From Molanna angustata (Eukaryota; Arthropoda; Insecta; Trichoptera; Molannidae): a stretch of DNA of 64,000 nt. The DNA lies in NCBI GenBank assembly GCA_963576475.1, contig OY754989.1, forward strand, positions 24,628,031-24,692,030, read 5' to 3'. Each line of letters begins with the position of its first letter. Within the stretch, counting starts at the first letter, position 1. Position numbers and translations under genes: made by a program. Positions 1 to 11,959 of the stretch are shown piece after piece. The notes under the pieces are model-generated. The model was not told where the DNA came from. It made no database searches and worked only from the letters and a program-made list of their open reading frames with translations.

Positions 1-180
1 TAAGATAGTACGAGACAGATATACTTCGATGCTTTCCATTACATTGTTTTCCCATAATTATTATTGAGTAGGTACCTGACCAATAAAATATTTTCATACT
101 ATACAGAATGTATCAGTTTGATTAATTTTTTCATCAAAAATACAAATTAAATAATATTTATTTTTACTTCTGTGAACATA

Positions 181-376
181 TATATCTGACGAGTGCTTCT
201 CAATTTTTTTCATCTGTAAAATATTTCAAAGTGACTCCAAGCTCAGGAAACTTAAAATTTGATATTTTTATTTTCAAATTGCTAAAAAGCCACATCACTT
301 TCACAAAATGGCATTGAAGAATTTTCAAGTTTTGATTATAAAATATTAAATAAAAAATAATTTAACAAAGTATATA
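181..376 (-). repeat. Repeat family A, fragment
   Basis: Matches, in reverse orientation, the part of the 7500-8095 copy containing cctgagcttggggtcac and the text around 'cttcaatgcca'. Family A also occurs at 49330-49910 (+) and 57275-57845 (-). No coding capacity is seen; class unknown. Bases 1-180 are plain AT-rich DNA with nothing recognisable. Confidence 0.7.
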
Positions 377-394
377 TCGATAGAGTCCAGCCTA

Positions 395-502
395 GAGAGG
401 TAATATTAGCGTGAGAAATGAATATAAACAAATTTATTCTCTCCTGGGGATCGAACCCAGGACGCCCGCACAGAAGCTGACCAACTGTGTCACGGCGGTC
501 AG
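395..502 (-). mobile_element. tRNA-derived SINE, family B
   Basis: Read on the minus strand it begins ctgaccgccgtgac and carries a pol III B-box-like GGTTCGATCCC (447-457), followed by a non-tRNA body. A second copy of the same family lies at about 39790-39985. The match to a tRNA is only partial, so this is a SINE head and not a functional tRNA gene. Confidence 0.7.
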
Positions 503-512
503 TATTTTGCAT

Positions 513-1984
513 ACGATAAGAAGTACTTTTATTAATTTCTTTTGACAATAACAACGTGAAGAAAAGAGCGTCCCCATTTTTTCTTTAATTTAATTGTTTT
601 TATATTAAAATGTTCCAAATCAGTTGGTAACTGCTTAGTTTTTTTAATTATAATAATACATATTTTCTTCATTACGGCGATGGTCGATTTACTAATGATA
701 TTATTAATAATAATTAAGCACTACAAATAATAACACTCAATTATTATTATTACCATTATACACTTCCTCAAAAGAATTAGCAGATCAATGTGTAAATTGT
801 AATTTATTTAATGCAACAAAATAAAATGCAACAAACGCATCATCAAGCTTTCAATTGGGAATAGTTCACCCATCCAGATACTTAACATATCAAAGGATTA
901 GGCTCTGAGGAGGTCTCTATACTACCTATCAACCCTACTGATTCCCGAATATTAACGTTTAAAAAATCTTTAACGATTCTACATGTATTCATTATTATTA
1001 TTTGCATTTTTATTATTTAATTTTTCGGTAAATCTTAAATTTCTAATTTACGGCTTAACGATTTTGGAATAATGCCAGTGGCTGAAATAATGAACGGTAC
1101 CTAATATTATTATTTTACGAGAATGCCAAAGTCTTTTAATCTCGTTACCTAAAGCGGTGCATTTTCAAATTTTTTCATCAAAAGATTTTACAATATTAGG
1201 TACTAGAATTTGGAATAGCCTCGTCGCAAATATATGTTATTTTTTTAAATTTTATAATGTATTATTATATCGGGTCTGTTATGTTGAATTGAGCGGTCAG
1301 TTAATATTGTTTTATCGTAATAAATCGAAATATTATTTTAAAAATAAAATTGGTTCATATTCATAATATGGTTTTATGTTTAGAACGTCAATTATTTCAT
1401 ATATATTCTTCATTTTATTATTTTCTTTACATTTTGTTTGTTTTTTGTCATTTTCAAAGATTTCTTTGCGTCGAATTATCAAAAAGTGTTTAAATTTCGC
1501 TTTGATGTTTTCGTGTGTATGGCGTATTGTCAAATTCTACGTATTTTGTAAAGTTCAAACAATAATTTTGATATCGTGTAGGAATCTAAGTACTTTGAGT
1601 TCATTAATAAAAAAATCTACGAAATATTATATAAATTATACCACACTTTTAGGTACTTATAATTTATTTTTTAACATTATCTCTCACATTAGTATCATGT
1701 AGTTAGTGAACAAGGTGATTCGTCATAATAATTTCGTTCAAGGAAATGACATGTTGGTGTGCAAAAAAGCATTTGACAATGACAAACGTAATATTTGAAT
1801 GTATGATGCATTATATTTATCTATACTTATTTTTAATGTAAATTCTCAACGTATGTTCACATCTTATATATTATATTTCTACCTAAATAGGTACAATGAG
1901 TTAGTGCGAGTCTTGTGAAATATATTTCTGACTTGTGAAATAGTTGTGACATGTGAAATCACATTTATTTTTCAAATTTGGATA
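513..1984. other. AT-rich DNA, nothing recognised
   Basis: Strongly AT-rich sequence. The open frames here (for example 1376-1702 +) are low-complexity Phe/Ile/Lys-rich strings with no motif and no splice context, and I do not consider them genes. A short stretch near 1685-1720 (atcatgtag...) resembles a dispersed repeat also seen near 6660, 7220 and 55215. Confidence 0.5.
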
Positions 1985-2680
1985 TTAAGGGGGGGACTGC
2001 TGCCAACGTACCTATTTTTCAATTTGATATACCTACCATCATTATTTCTTATTAAATCATTTTGAAAACAAATAATTTAGATAGTTTGGGTATTAATAAA
2101 GATAAATATATCTTTACTTTTTGATAATGTTCTGTATAAATTCTTGTAGAAAAATAATGGCATACCCCGATTTTCAACGTTTATCTTATATTTTTAATAA
2201 AATATATGGCGTAGTTCAACATATTTTTTTTTAAATTAAAGAAGACAAAAATATCTAGAAAAATACGATGTGACGTTGTATTAATGCTTCAGGTTTAGTA
2301 AATAAACCTAAAAAACATTTATTTTTCATTCAGCGCCATTGCGAAATAAAAGTTTTTTTGGTTTATTAACTTAACCTGATGCATTAATGCAACGTTACAT
2401 CGTATTTTTCCAGATATTTTGATCTTTTTTAATTTATAAAAAAATATAATGCTCTATACCTTATAGTTTTTTAGAAATTTAAGATAAATGTCAAAAATTG
2501 GGGTATGCTTATTATTTTCCTACAAGAATATATACAGAACATAATTAAAAAATTAAGGTATAGTTTTATTTATTAATATCCAAACTAACTAGGTTATTTT
2601 TTTCAAAATGATTCGTTTTGTAGTAATGACGCAAATTCAAATTGAAAAAATAGGTACGTTGGCAGCAGTTCCCCCCTTAA
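1985..2680. mobile_element. Palindromic TTAA-flanked MITE, copy 1
   Basis: A 688-bp element (1989-2676) flanked on both sides by TTAA (1985-1988, 2677-2680). The ends are inverted repeats of ggggggactgctgccaacgt, and the similarity continues inward so that nearly the whole element folds back on itself. There is no coding capacity. A TTAA target duplication is characteristic of the piggyBac superfamily; that assignment is inference because no transposase is present and the ends do not look like canonical piggyBac ends. Copies 2 and 3 are at 20140-20829 and 57861-58400. Confidence 0.85.
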
Positions 2681-2722
2681 AAGAAATATCCGAACAGATT
2701 CACAGAGCTTATAACGCTAAAT

Positions 2723-3231
2723 AACGCTAATATTACTAAACTACTATAAAAATGATCATAAAATCCCCTTTAAAAATAAGTACAACACTAGGCAAGTAGC
2801 ATCCGGTAAATATATCATACCTAGAGTTAATAACTATTACGGAGAACGTACGTTACAATTTTCTATACCAACTATATTTAACAGCTTGCCATCGGACATA
2901 ATTGGATTGAAGTCATATTACAAACAAGTATGCAAAAAAATTATTCTAAACAAATAGTGCCAATAAGCTTGACTTATTTTTATTTTTATTACAGTACCTT
3001 CGACTTATATATTTTGTATTAAATCTGGTTATAACACACACATTTTTGTACAGTTCTCCATATTTATATAGATATTTTATGTATATAATTTTTACATTGT
3101 TTACTTTTTACATTGTTAGTTGGTTAATTTGTTATTTTGTTTATATAGAAACCCACTGATAACCTAGTATGGTTAGTGGGATCTTTGGTTATATTATTTT
3201 TCATGTATTATTGAAATAAATAAAAAAAAAA
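2723..3231 (+). mobile_element. CR1/Jockey-like LINE, 3' end
   Basis: A frame without an ATG reads through ...YNTRQVASGKYIIPRVNNYY... to ...IPTIFNSLPSDIIGLKSYYK and stops at 2955-2957. The 'IPxIFNSLP' stretch followed by a short basic tail is typical of the C-terminus of CR1/Jockey-group reverse transcriptases. It is followed by a 3' UTR containing 'gaaacccactgataacctag' and an A-rich end near 3217-3231. It is truncated at the 5' side and non-functional. A related but diverged 3' UTR follows the LINE at 18173. Confidence 0.65.
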
Positions 3232-5024
3232 TTGGTGACTGAAAACATGATATATTTAAACCGCCTAATAAACTATGAAGTTACATATATTATGTGTTAG
3301 TAAGGCAAACAACTATCGTGTGATTTAAACTATCGGAAACCCAAAATTTGTTGATATTTTGCTTTTTAAGAACAAACCTGATTTGAAATAAAAAAACGCA
3401 CGTTGACTTTGATTTTAGGCACGTCACATGGTTATAGAGTAATTTTAACAAAATGCTGTAAAATGATATTTTGAATTATGTTTTTAGGGAATGTATGCTG
3501 AATTTTTAAAATTGTATGACGAACATTCACTAGTGACTAGAGATATGTTGAAAATACGTAAGGTATTTTTTCAGAAACACACTGTATAAAATATTTCAGA
3601 AATTTGAATTGAAATTGAGGTGTTTAGGTTAATATGATTGGCTTATTTCGTATTCAATTGTATAACTATATAATGTATTTTGTAAAACAAAAACTGTTAT
3701 GTTTTCAATAAAATAAAAAGAAATAATCTTAATAATTCTACAAATTTGAATCCAATTATTGAGATGACCGGCCTTGCAAGGGTATTTTAACTTATGAAAA
3801 TTTAAATGTATAAAGAAATAACATCACAAAGAATATTTAAAATGAATATTAAAAAATACATCATAAATTATGGGAGGACAAAACTAACACAAATACTTAG
3901 TATTCAACAATAACTACTTAAATAATTCAAAATTAAAATTATTAACAACATTTGTAACTATGCCGTATTGTGTTTGCGATGCTCTTTGAGTAACACATAA
4001 CAATTTTATATGTCATGATTTTTTTTCCTTTTCTGCTGATGTATTTGTGATATTGTGATGTATTTTGATAATTTCTCGTGATATAATATATTTTGATATA
4101 TGCTGATAATATCTATTTTTTGATAATGCAATTGCCGAGAACAAGCGCTTATCTCAAGCCTATGTTTTATAATATAACAATAAACATATTTGATTTGATT
4201 TAGGAATCATGTGATTCATATTAATTACACCAACATAGTTAACTAGTCTCTTTCTATGGCTCTGAAATAAAAATCGCGTCAGAGATTGGATTTATGACAG
4301 GTATTATGGCTGACATTGGGATCTGGTTGATCTATTTTGTGAGAGCCCATATGTTTGTGAGTGCAGAAAGTTGAGATTGTATACATATTTAGTGTGGAAC
4401 GGGAAAAATCACCTGGTTCATAATTGCATATTATTGTCAATATAAATTGTAAACTGCTATCCCTAGAATAGGATGATTTCCTAGTTGGGCAGGCAGCAGT
4501 AATCTACTTATTGTTGTCATTATAAATATGGAGTGATAAATAAATAAATAAATAATAAATAATACGCCTTATATAGTAATACAAATTAAAAGAATATTGG
4601 AAAAAACAAGTATCGTAAAATTTTAATATAACAAAAGTAATTATGATGTTCTACGGTATGAACTACAGTATATTCTCTACAGTCGAAATATTATTGTATT
4701 TGTCATTTGTTGACTCGAGTGAAATCGATGTCGTGTGGTAAATGAAACATGTTTCACAAAGACAGCACAAAGTCCCCTATAAGGACATTATAAAACATCT
4801 TTGTGTCAAGGTATACAAGTATTTGCTGTAATTATATTATGCACAATGAATATAATAGGATATAAACTTGGAATGTAGGTAGTTATGTATTTTACATATT
4901 ATGTACATTTATACATACATATACATTAATATTTTATACATTTATTTGATCGGTTCACGCCACGAGTGGCAGAGTGAACCGTTCGCCATATTAGTAGATG
5001 GTAAAAATTAAAAAACAAAATTAT
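3232..5024. other. AT-rich intron or intergenic DNA with LINE tails
   Basis: No gene is visible. Two A-rich tails look like the 3' ends of old retroelements: one near 4128-4202 ending in 'caataaacatatttgatttg', and a (taaa)n end near 4534-4560 preceded by 'gggcaggcagcagtaatct'. A motif at 3236-3300 (ccgcctaata-actatgaagtta) recurs at 16635-16685. The rest is AT-rich and featureless to my reading. Confidence 0.45.
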
Positions 5025-5125
5025 ATTAGCATTAGCTCTTTTCACGTCAAGCAATATTTCATACTACACTAAAATGTATACTTGCACCTCTGTATCACTT
5101 CAACCTACCATTAAACCTTATATAA
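5025..5125 (+). repeat. Dispersed repeat, paired with 38765-38885
   Basis: The segment containing 'agcaatatttcatactaca' and 'cacttcaacctacca' is found in the opposite orientation at 38765-38885 with small differences. Class unknown. Confidence 0.6.
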
Positions 5126-5131
5126 ATTAAC

Positions 5132-5858
5132 TAATGGCCAGTTTCATAAAAATTAAAGGAGATTTAATGTCGACTTTAAAATAAATTGCGTTTCATAATA
5201 ACAAAATGTCACTTAAAGTTCACTTTAATTTAAAGTCCGTTGTCTTCGTACTTTAGTCACTAAAGTCTTCTTTAAGAGCAGTTCATTTTTTGCCACCAGA
5301 GTGTGCTGCAATATGACATAATGTTCAAGTTGGTTCAAGTCAGTTCTTGTTGATGTCAATACTGTCAATTGTATGTTGACGATTATGTGCATATTACTTA
5401 CAAATATTCAATAGTTTTGTTATTATTTAAACATTTTTTTATAAATAATATAACAAAATGATGTTTTCAAAATGAGATTATTAGAAGATGCATACTGTGA
5501 TACGGCGGTGAAAAGTATATAGGAAAAGAATCGACCACATGGAAAAGTAGAATTAAGGAGAATTTTTTGATAGGTTTGGTTCCATAAACATGTCCTATAC
5601 ATCAATGATCTATTCAATGGCAGAAATAACATATTATATGGTAGTAGACAGAAAGATTTACCTATGCCATTAGCTATGTTTCCATAGATTTTGATAGCAA
5701 TATTGCCAACTTTCTGGTATTTTGGTGACATTTCTGCCTTTTACTAAAGTACGCGGCATTATTATTTATGAAACGCAACGACTTAAAGGCGACTTTAAAT
5801 TATTAAAGAACCTTTAACTAAAGGGTCCTTTTGCTGCTTTTTATGAAACTGGCTGTAA
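5132..5858. mobile_element. PIF/Harbinger-like non-autonomous element
   Basis: The element (5135-5855, 721 bp) is flanked by TAA (5132-5134 and 5856-5858). The ends read TGGCCAGTTTCATAAA and, reversed, CAGCCAGTTTCATAAA. A second, inner inverted pair around gcgtttcat / atgaaacgc lies just inside the ends. TWA 3-bp duplications are typical of PIF/Harbinger. Interior open frames are broken; no transposase domain could be recognised with confidence. A related single end, with aaaactggc, may lie at 52030-52076. Confidence 0.75.
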
Positions 5859-5929
5859 CTCTACTTACCCTTGTCTCTGCTGTCAGATATCAAACAAACT
5901 GGAGACACGAAGGCCGAAATTTGTGTTCA

Positions 5930-6300
5930 TATGTTCCTCTATGTCAATTAATTTATGTTAACATATATTTCTATGTCAATTAATTTATGTTAAAATATTT
6001 TTCTATGTCAATTAATTTAGGTCTATATGTTTTTCTATGTCAATAAATATTTTTTTTATATTTTTTCTAAGTCTATAAATTTACGATCATATGTTTTTCT
6101 ATGTCAATAAATTTAATTTCATATGTTATTCTATGTCAATTAATATATGTTTATATGTTTTCTATGTCATTGAATTTATGTTAATATGTTTTCTATGTCA
6201 TTGAATTTATCTCTATATGTTTTTCTATGTCAATAATTTTATGTTTATATGTTTTCTATGTCATTGAATTTATCTTTATATGTTTTTCTGTGTTAATTAA
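5930..6300 (+). repeat. Degenerate tandem repeat just upstream of exon
   Basis: Roughly eleven diverged units of about 30 bp built on 'tttctatgtcaattaattta' followed by 'tgttaatatg'. The array ends only about 25 bp before the 3' splice site at 6326, so it supplies the pyrimidine-rich and branch-point region of this intron. Confidence 0.8.
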
Positions 6301-6326
6301 TATGTTTTGTTTGATTTTGTTTACAG

Positions 6327-6509
6327 ATGCCGCCTTGTTTCTTGGCAGCGGGTGCGGTGTGGTCTCCGGTGTCGGTGTTACTGGAGGTTTCCTGGAGACT
6401 ATAGTTGAGGAGACCAGCGAGGAACTGAGGTCTGAGGATGGATCCTCATTGCAAGGGTGGATGGCTGACAGTGACACGGACAGTGTCATACATGTACCAA
6501 CTATCAAAG
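6327..6509 (+). CDS. Internal exon 1 of an unidentified large host gene
   Basis: A 183-nt exon bounded by a good acceptor (ttgatttgtttacag-type tract ending at 6326) and a donor (AAAG|gtatat at 6510). It begins and ends in phase 1 and encodes about 61 residues, read in frame as (D)AALFLGSGCGVVSGVG... through an acidic stretch, IVEETSEELRSEDGS, to GWMADSDTDSVIHVPTIK. Base composition is GC-rich against very AT-rich flanks, which supports real coding DNA. The phase-1 end joins exactly to the next exon at 9457, giving ...TIK-V-DDCDSGS. The 5' neighbour exon lies outside the window. A glycine/valine-rich start followed by Asp/Glu/Ser-rich sequence gives no clear domain. I do not recognise the protein. 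A symmetric 1-1 phase means the exon could be skipped without shifting the frame. Confidence 0.8.
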
Positions 6510-7069
6510 GTATATTCTAACAAACAAACATACATGTCATGTTATTATAGTTAGTGACAAAGAGATTGAGAAATCATGTGGAATAGTTCACACTATGGAA
6601 TAGTGGAAAGTCATGATTTCACAATTTTTAAGCGTATTATATTTACATCAATTTCTCAACGGGTATCATGTAGAGAGTGCACACTGTGAGTTTCGTCGTG
6701 ATGTGTTTGTAGGTATGTAAAATGCCTGCATAGACTTAGAGCTGATTAGTTTTCCATAGATATCCGTTAATTTCTTCTCTATGATTTCATCTGTGCAAAT
6801 TGTCAAAATGCTCTCACGGTTTGGAAAATCGAGGAATTTTTGTACTGTTTGAAATTGTGATACAATAAAAATACACTCATCAAAAATTCATTCAAGGATG
6901 TCGAAATTTAAAGAAAAAAAACTATGGTCTGCCATATCAATGTGAAATAAATTTCATATTTGTATGAAAAGTTTATATAACAGAAGTAAAATAGCTTATG
7001 TAAGGAAAAATTGAGTGATCAACTTCATATTGATATTGTATGTGTCTCTATAGACAAGTGTATTTTTTA

Positions 7070-7188
7070 CTCTCCACTTCTATCTTCCTCAAGGGGTAGG
7101 CAGTGAGAACCAAACACCGCATTCTTCTATCTTGACACATACATCGCCTCATCAACATTGATACACTGTCTCATACATACTCATCTTA
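7070..7188 (-). mobile_element. RTE-like LINE, degenerate 3' tail
   Basis: The stretch 'ggggtaggcagtgagaacca' and the following 'catcgcctcatcaacattg' match, with decay, the minus-strand 3' ends of the RTE-like copies at 8729, 24347 and 53512. Only the last part of the reading frame is represented. Confidence 0.7.
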
Positions 7189-7499
7189 CTAGTAATGCAA
7201 TTTTACTTAATATTTCTCAACAGGTATCATGTAGAAATACATACTATGAGTATCGTGACAATGTTTTTGTGTGTATGGTGTATTGTGAAAACTTTTGTCC
7301 TCTAGGAAACTTATATTTGTTAAAGAATCCAATTGAAATGTACTTCATAAAAACTCATTTAGAAATTGTCAACCATTCGAAGAAAAAATGTAAACTCACT
7401 GTGTATAGTGGAGAGTTTGGTGTTAGACACAACCAAATCGTTTTACTTAACACCCCCGTATATTTTTTTTAATGTCATTTGAATATCCAATATGTACCA

Positions 7500-8095
7500 C
7501 TAACATAATATAACATATCTCGTTAGTTCAAAACGAGTGGGTTGTGGTCAACGCTAAACTCTTCACTAACAAGTCACTCCATAAAGTATTCAAATTTTGT
7601 ATGGAAAATTTTCAACATCAGGATGAAAAGAGTTTGTTCAACTATTTTTTTATTTAAATATTTTATTATGAAAACTTGATAATTCTTCAATGCCATTTTA
7701 TAAAAGTGATGTCTTTTTTATAATTTGAAAATAAAAAAATCAAATTTTAAGTTTCCTGAGCTTGGGGTCACATTAAAATATTTGACGTTATAAAAAATGA
7801 GAAGCACTATTCAGACGTCCTTCAAAATCTAATGGGGACTAAGTGAGTATTAGATATACAAATTTACAAAATTTGAAAAGAATCGAATTAGTACTTTAGT
7901 CTATAATCGATAAAGTAAAATAAACACGCCGTACATAGCACACACACAGATACATTGTGATGAAGCATTCAGAATACAATCTCAGTATGATACTAGTTGA
8001 TAATCTGCAATAAAAAAATAGCTTTAAAAATTGCGAAATCATAACTCCCCACTATATCCCCCTGGGTTAGTGAGGAATAAAAATTGCCGTATGGC
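7500..8095 (+). repeat. Repeat family A, near full copy
   Basis: Starts near 'aaaacgagtgggttgtggtc', runs through cctgagcttggggtcac and ends near 'ccctgggttagtgaggaata'. The same order of motifs is seen at 49330-49910, reversed at 57275-57845, and partially at 181-376 and 15498-15560. No terminal repeats or coding sequence could be identified, so the class is open. Confidence 0.7.
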
Positions 8096-8728
8096 AACAA
8101 TCCTGTTTATGTACAATAATTAGCTTCGTAATTTGTGTAGGTAAGTGCCTACAACTAGTTAGTTGCTTATACATAATTTCTATTATACAAATAATTTAAT
8201 TATATATTTAGCCTTACATGGTTACCACACTTACGACAACTCATGACATGTTAGTTGGAAAGATTCACCAGATAAACTTGACAGTCTACAATGTATGTAG
8301 AATGTGAAGAATATCTTATATCTATTATTACCTACAAGTTATACTTTATAAATTGTATTAATGTGGTGTGATAAAAGGTAAAGAAATAAATAAATAAAAT
8401 AAAATACATAATAATTATTCCTATACAATTTCTTCTTCTTCTTCTTCGTTTAGTATACCAAGTTGGTCTGTTCTTCAGAAACTATGCCACCTTCCATCTC
8501 TTGGATGACTTTCCGGCTAGCGTATTTACCTTTCCGTATTGATTAGGAGGCAAGTACTGTGTTAGAGGCATCTTTTGTGTATGTTTGTTTTTGTTTTGAT
8601 AGATTTATCTACACAAATCTACATTATATCATAAAAATTCATTAAGACAATTTTTTGTATGAGATTGGTACTCATGAATATTTCAATGAAATAATCACAC
8701 TTTGCGTCGTAATTACCTTCACAAGATA

Positions 8729-9123
8729 TACATACATACCATCACGACATGTCCCTTGCGGGGTAGGCAGAGAGAACCAAACGCCACATTTTTTTATCCT
8801 GGTAGGTACGCATTTCTCGCCTCGTCCACATTCATGCATCGTCTCATACATGTTCGTCTGTTGCTCACACTTCTAACATTTCCGTATTTCAGAATATCGT
8901 TCACATGGTCGTTCCATCCCTTTCTTGGGCGTCCCCGACTTCTCATTCCATTCCTTTCCGCTCTGTATATTTTCTTCGTCAGGCGCTCCTCATTCATTCT
9001 CCCCATGTGACCAAACCATCTCAATGTGTTCACTTTCATTCTAGTTATGACATCTTTCTTCAACTTACATTCTTTCCTTATGTCCTCATTTCTTACCCTG
9101 TCATACATCGTTCTATTGCAAAT
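8729..9123 (-). mobile_element. RTE-like LINE, 3' fragment
   Basis: Minus-strand translation over 8794-9108 reads ...MYDRVRNEDIRKECKLKKDV..., ...LRWFGHMGRMNEERLTKK... and ...GRPRKGWNDHVNDILK..., the C-terminal part of an RTE-type reverse-transcriptase polyprotein. The 3' end is marked by the family's (tatg)n tail, seen here as catacatacc at 8731. The copy is 5'-truncated and lies in the intron of the host gene. Confidence 0.85.
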
Positions 9124-9456
9124 TCTTCTTTATTTATTTATTTATTTATTTAAATCCACAATAACCATACATAAAAAATTACAACAATACGACAGTGAAA
9201 CATAGAACAAAAAAAAATTTTTTTAAAAATTGACAATTTAGTATAACATGTTGGCACTGACGTTTCAAAATGTTATTTTTATTGTTTAAATTAGATGTAT
9301 TAATTTATATATATGTTTTTACATCTTCTTACATATTATGTATTTCTATTGCAATAGATATTTATGTGATTACCTATTTTATATTTTCAAAATCAACTGC
9401 GAGACATGTTAGAAAAAATATACGGAATAATAAATTGAATTTGTTTTGTTTTACAG

Positions 9457-11767
9457 TAGATGACTGTGACAGCGGATCAGAGCGTGACTTTCTGTGTCCG
9501 GCCAAGAGAAGGAGACCCAACCAGCAGCGTCCCGAGTGTCCTCCTAGTCCCAGTGACTCCACCAGCTACCTCAGTCTGTCGAGAAGTTCCAGTCTAGCGC
9601 AGTTCGAGAGTCTAGAGCAGTCGTGTCAACTCCTGGAGGCGTCAGGACCACCTTCCCCTCTCTCCATCCTCAGTCTGGACTCCCTGGACAGGCTGAGAGT
9701 TCCGGAAATATACACAGACAGTCTGGAGAACTCGTCGGACTCGGAAAGGAACAGCTCGTCATCGCAAGACTCGGCCTACAGAATTAAACCGCAGACGACC
9801 GAAGTAGACCATTTCAAAGACAGGAGCCTACCCGAAGAGAGGTTCGCCGACCACACGTACATCATAGACAAGAAAGATGAAACTGCAGACGAGATCAATG
9901 GATACTTCGTCTGCAACGGAGAAACTGGATACTGGAACGGAGCTACAGACAGCGCCAACAGGGAATCCAGTTCCAGCGAATTCTCCGACGCGAGGAGCAG
10001 CGACAGCGACAGAACCCTGCACGAGGAAACTGTCATACCGGCTGAAGTACCCGCCCTCAAGTACAACTTCAAATCTTGCCGAAGTCTCGACGCCCTTTCG
10101 TCCTTTGAAAACTTGGACGCGGCAAAGATCGACAACGCATACTCTGTTCCGTCGGTGAGGCGCCAGGCGCTGAGACAGGTCTCCGCTCAATACTCGGCGG
10201 AGAACCTCAGCGAGGACAGCGGCTACTCAGACCACTTTTGCAATTTCCTCAGACTCAAGTCCAAGTCCATCCCTAACGTCAGCGAGGACAAAACGAACCG
10301 CGGACAGTCGAAAGATTCCCTCAAGCGTAAGAGCGAGGATAATCTCCCGTCAATATTCAACGCCAAGTGCATCAAGAGGAGCGAGATGGACACCCACTTC
10401 GGCGCCAGCGGTACGTTTCACAAGAAAGCGACGTCGCCGGATGTCGCGTGCGGGACGGACGTCGCGGCGGCGTCGAGGGCGGGCGAGGGGACGCGTACAA
10501 AAATAAACGTCGCACGGCCCGCCCGTCCCTCTCCCAGTCTACCGGACCTTCGCTCGCGGCCAGCACTCGCCGAGTTTGACAAATATTTCGACCCCAAACG
10601 CGCGAGAAACACTTTCCCTCGCTCCTTCGCCGACAAGCTAGCGAGACTCCTCGACGAAGAATTGGTATTCGATGCGAGTGACGCCAACCTGTACAGTGTG
10701 TCGAGCGTGCCCAAAGATCTCAATCTGTGCGACGGTCCAGCCGCGTTCGACGACAACTGGAGTTTCGGGTCGGAGCGGGTCGCTTCCTCAGTCGCCGCCA
10801 AGAACTTCGACTTGGGCGACTTGAACTATCCGTCGCGATCGCAGAAGGCGGCACACGAGGTGTCCTTCAAGCAGTCGTTTCGCGTGTGCGAGAGTTTCAC
10901 TACGAGCGTGGCCGACCTCACGGTGCTGGACTATCGAGGCGACTGCGATCCGGCCAGCAAGAATGTTTTGAAAAAGTTCACGAGTTCGAGGTGTTCGGAA
11001 AAGTCCGTCAAGATGTCGCGGAGTCTTCCGTCCACGCGGGAGATGAGCGTGGAGAGCGACTCAACCACCGAGTCGGAGAAGGCGTTCCTCTACGAGATGG
11101 AAAAGACGATGAAGGAGTTGAGCCACCGATCCAAGACCGTTTTGGAGAAATCTTTGGATAACAGCAACTTTGACAGAAACATATCAATATTGACAAACAA
11201 GAGGCTAAACTGCGCGTTGAACCCGTTCGACGAAGTGATAGCGGAGTTGGAAAAGAAGCAAGAGAGGTCTAGAGCGATAACGGAAAAGAATATTAAGGAA
11301 CCATCACCCCCCTTGCCGCCTCCGGAGTACGAGTTCAACTTTTACGGCGAAGAGACGGACCCGCCCTACTACAGGAGGACCTACGAAGCGTCCAACTCTA
11401 CTCCGGAGAACTCTAGCCCAGACATCTCCGAGACCTTCGACGAGAACATGTTCTTCCATTCGACTCCTATGAAAGCAACCAACAAGGTCCAGTCTACCCC
11501 GAATTTAAACGTGTACAAGGACACCGTGGACATGTACGGCAGCGTGTCGCCGAGCGAGGAGTTGAGGTCGTCCATGCAGCACGTGCCTCTGAAGACGGAG
11601 CCGAAACCCCAGGGCATCCTGGGCTCCAAGTCCCAGGGTCTGTCCGGGTCTGGCGGCTCCAAGGGCGTGCACTTCTGCCCGATAGTGGCAGAGGTCAGCT
11701 GGAGAGAGAGGAGTTACTCGGAGGACTCCAACATCGAACTCTCCAGCACGACTTCTTCCTACAGCAG
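9457..11767 (+). CDS. Large internal exon of an unidentified host gene
   Basis: A 2,311-nt exon with acceptor ttgttttgttttacag ending at 9456 and donor AGCAG|gtttgt at 11768. It enters in phase 1 and leaves in phase 2; 769 complete codons are open. The frame continues leftward into intron to 9270 by chance, but composition changes abruptly at 9457. The protein is rich in Ser, Asp, Glu and Pro: an early basic cluster (AKRRRPNQQ), Ser-rich blocks (SSSSEFSDARSSDSDRT), repeated 'SLDALSSFENLD' and 'SAENLSEDSGYSDH'-type stretches, a short helical charged segment (EMEKTMKELSHRSKTVLEK), a proline patch (PSPPLPPPEYEF), and near the end GVHFCPIVAEVSWRERSY. It looks like a disordered scaffold or cytoskeletal/regulatory protein with many potential phosphosites. 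No catalytic domain is visible. I do not recognise the family and give no symbol. Confidence 0.85.
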
Positions 11768-11959
11768 GTTTGTGACTTATTTATTGTTAATACACAAACA
11801 TCTTTAGTTTCTTCATTAGTTAAATCAAGGTTGCATCAATTAAACCCGCTTGATACACGCGGTTTCCAACAAACATACATAGCTTTGGACCCTTCCTTTG
11901 GACATTTGTATATCATTTATTAATTTCATATTTAAAGATATTTTTTTTGTTTTCTATAC

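Larger units (their letters stand above)
6510..9456 (+). other. Host-gene intron filled with repeats
   Basis: A 2.9-kb intron between two phase-matched exons. It contains a dispersed repeat (6645-6715 and again 7196-7280), a degenerate RTE tail (7070-7188), a family A copy (7500-8095), a LINE-like A-rich tail near 8340-8410, a fragment at 8424-8560 (ttcttcttcttcttcg start) that looks like the reverse of a LINE 3' end, an RTE fragment (8729-9123) and a (tatt)n tract at 9128-9152 leading a minus-strand LINE tail. No exon is seen inside. Confidence 0.7.

Noticed and set aside
1376..1702. 108-codon + frame
   Set aside because: AT-driven hydrophobic composition, no motif, no splice context.
5423..5731. 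102-codon minus frame inside the Harbinger-like element as transposase
   Set aside because: No recognisable Harbinger motif in this frame or the opposite strand; considered chance or heavily decayed.
9270..9456. ATG at 9270 as the start of the large host frame
   Set aside because: The stretch is AT-rich, encodes a hydrophobic low-complexity string and is followed by a strong acceptor at 9456 whose phase matches the previous exon.
9776..10190. Minus-strand open frames opposite the large host exon, and similar ones at 10418-10801 and 29830-30351
   Set aside because: GC-rich exon DNA lacks stops on the opposite strand; the + strand frame has matching splice sites and phases.
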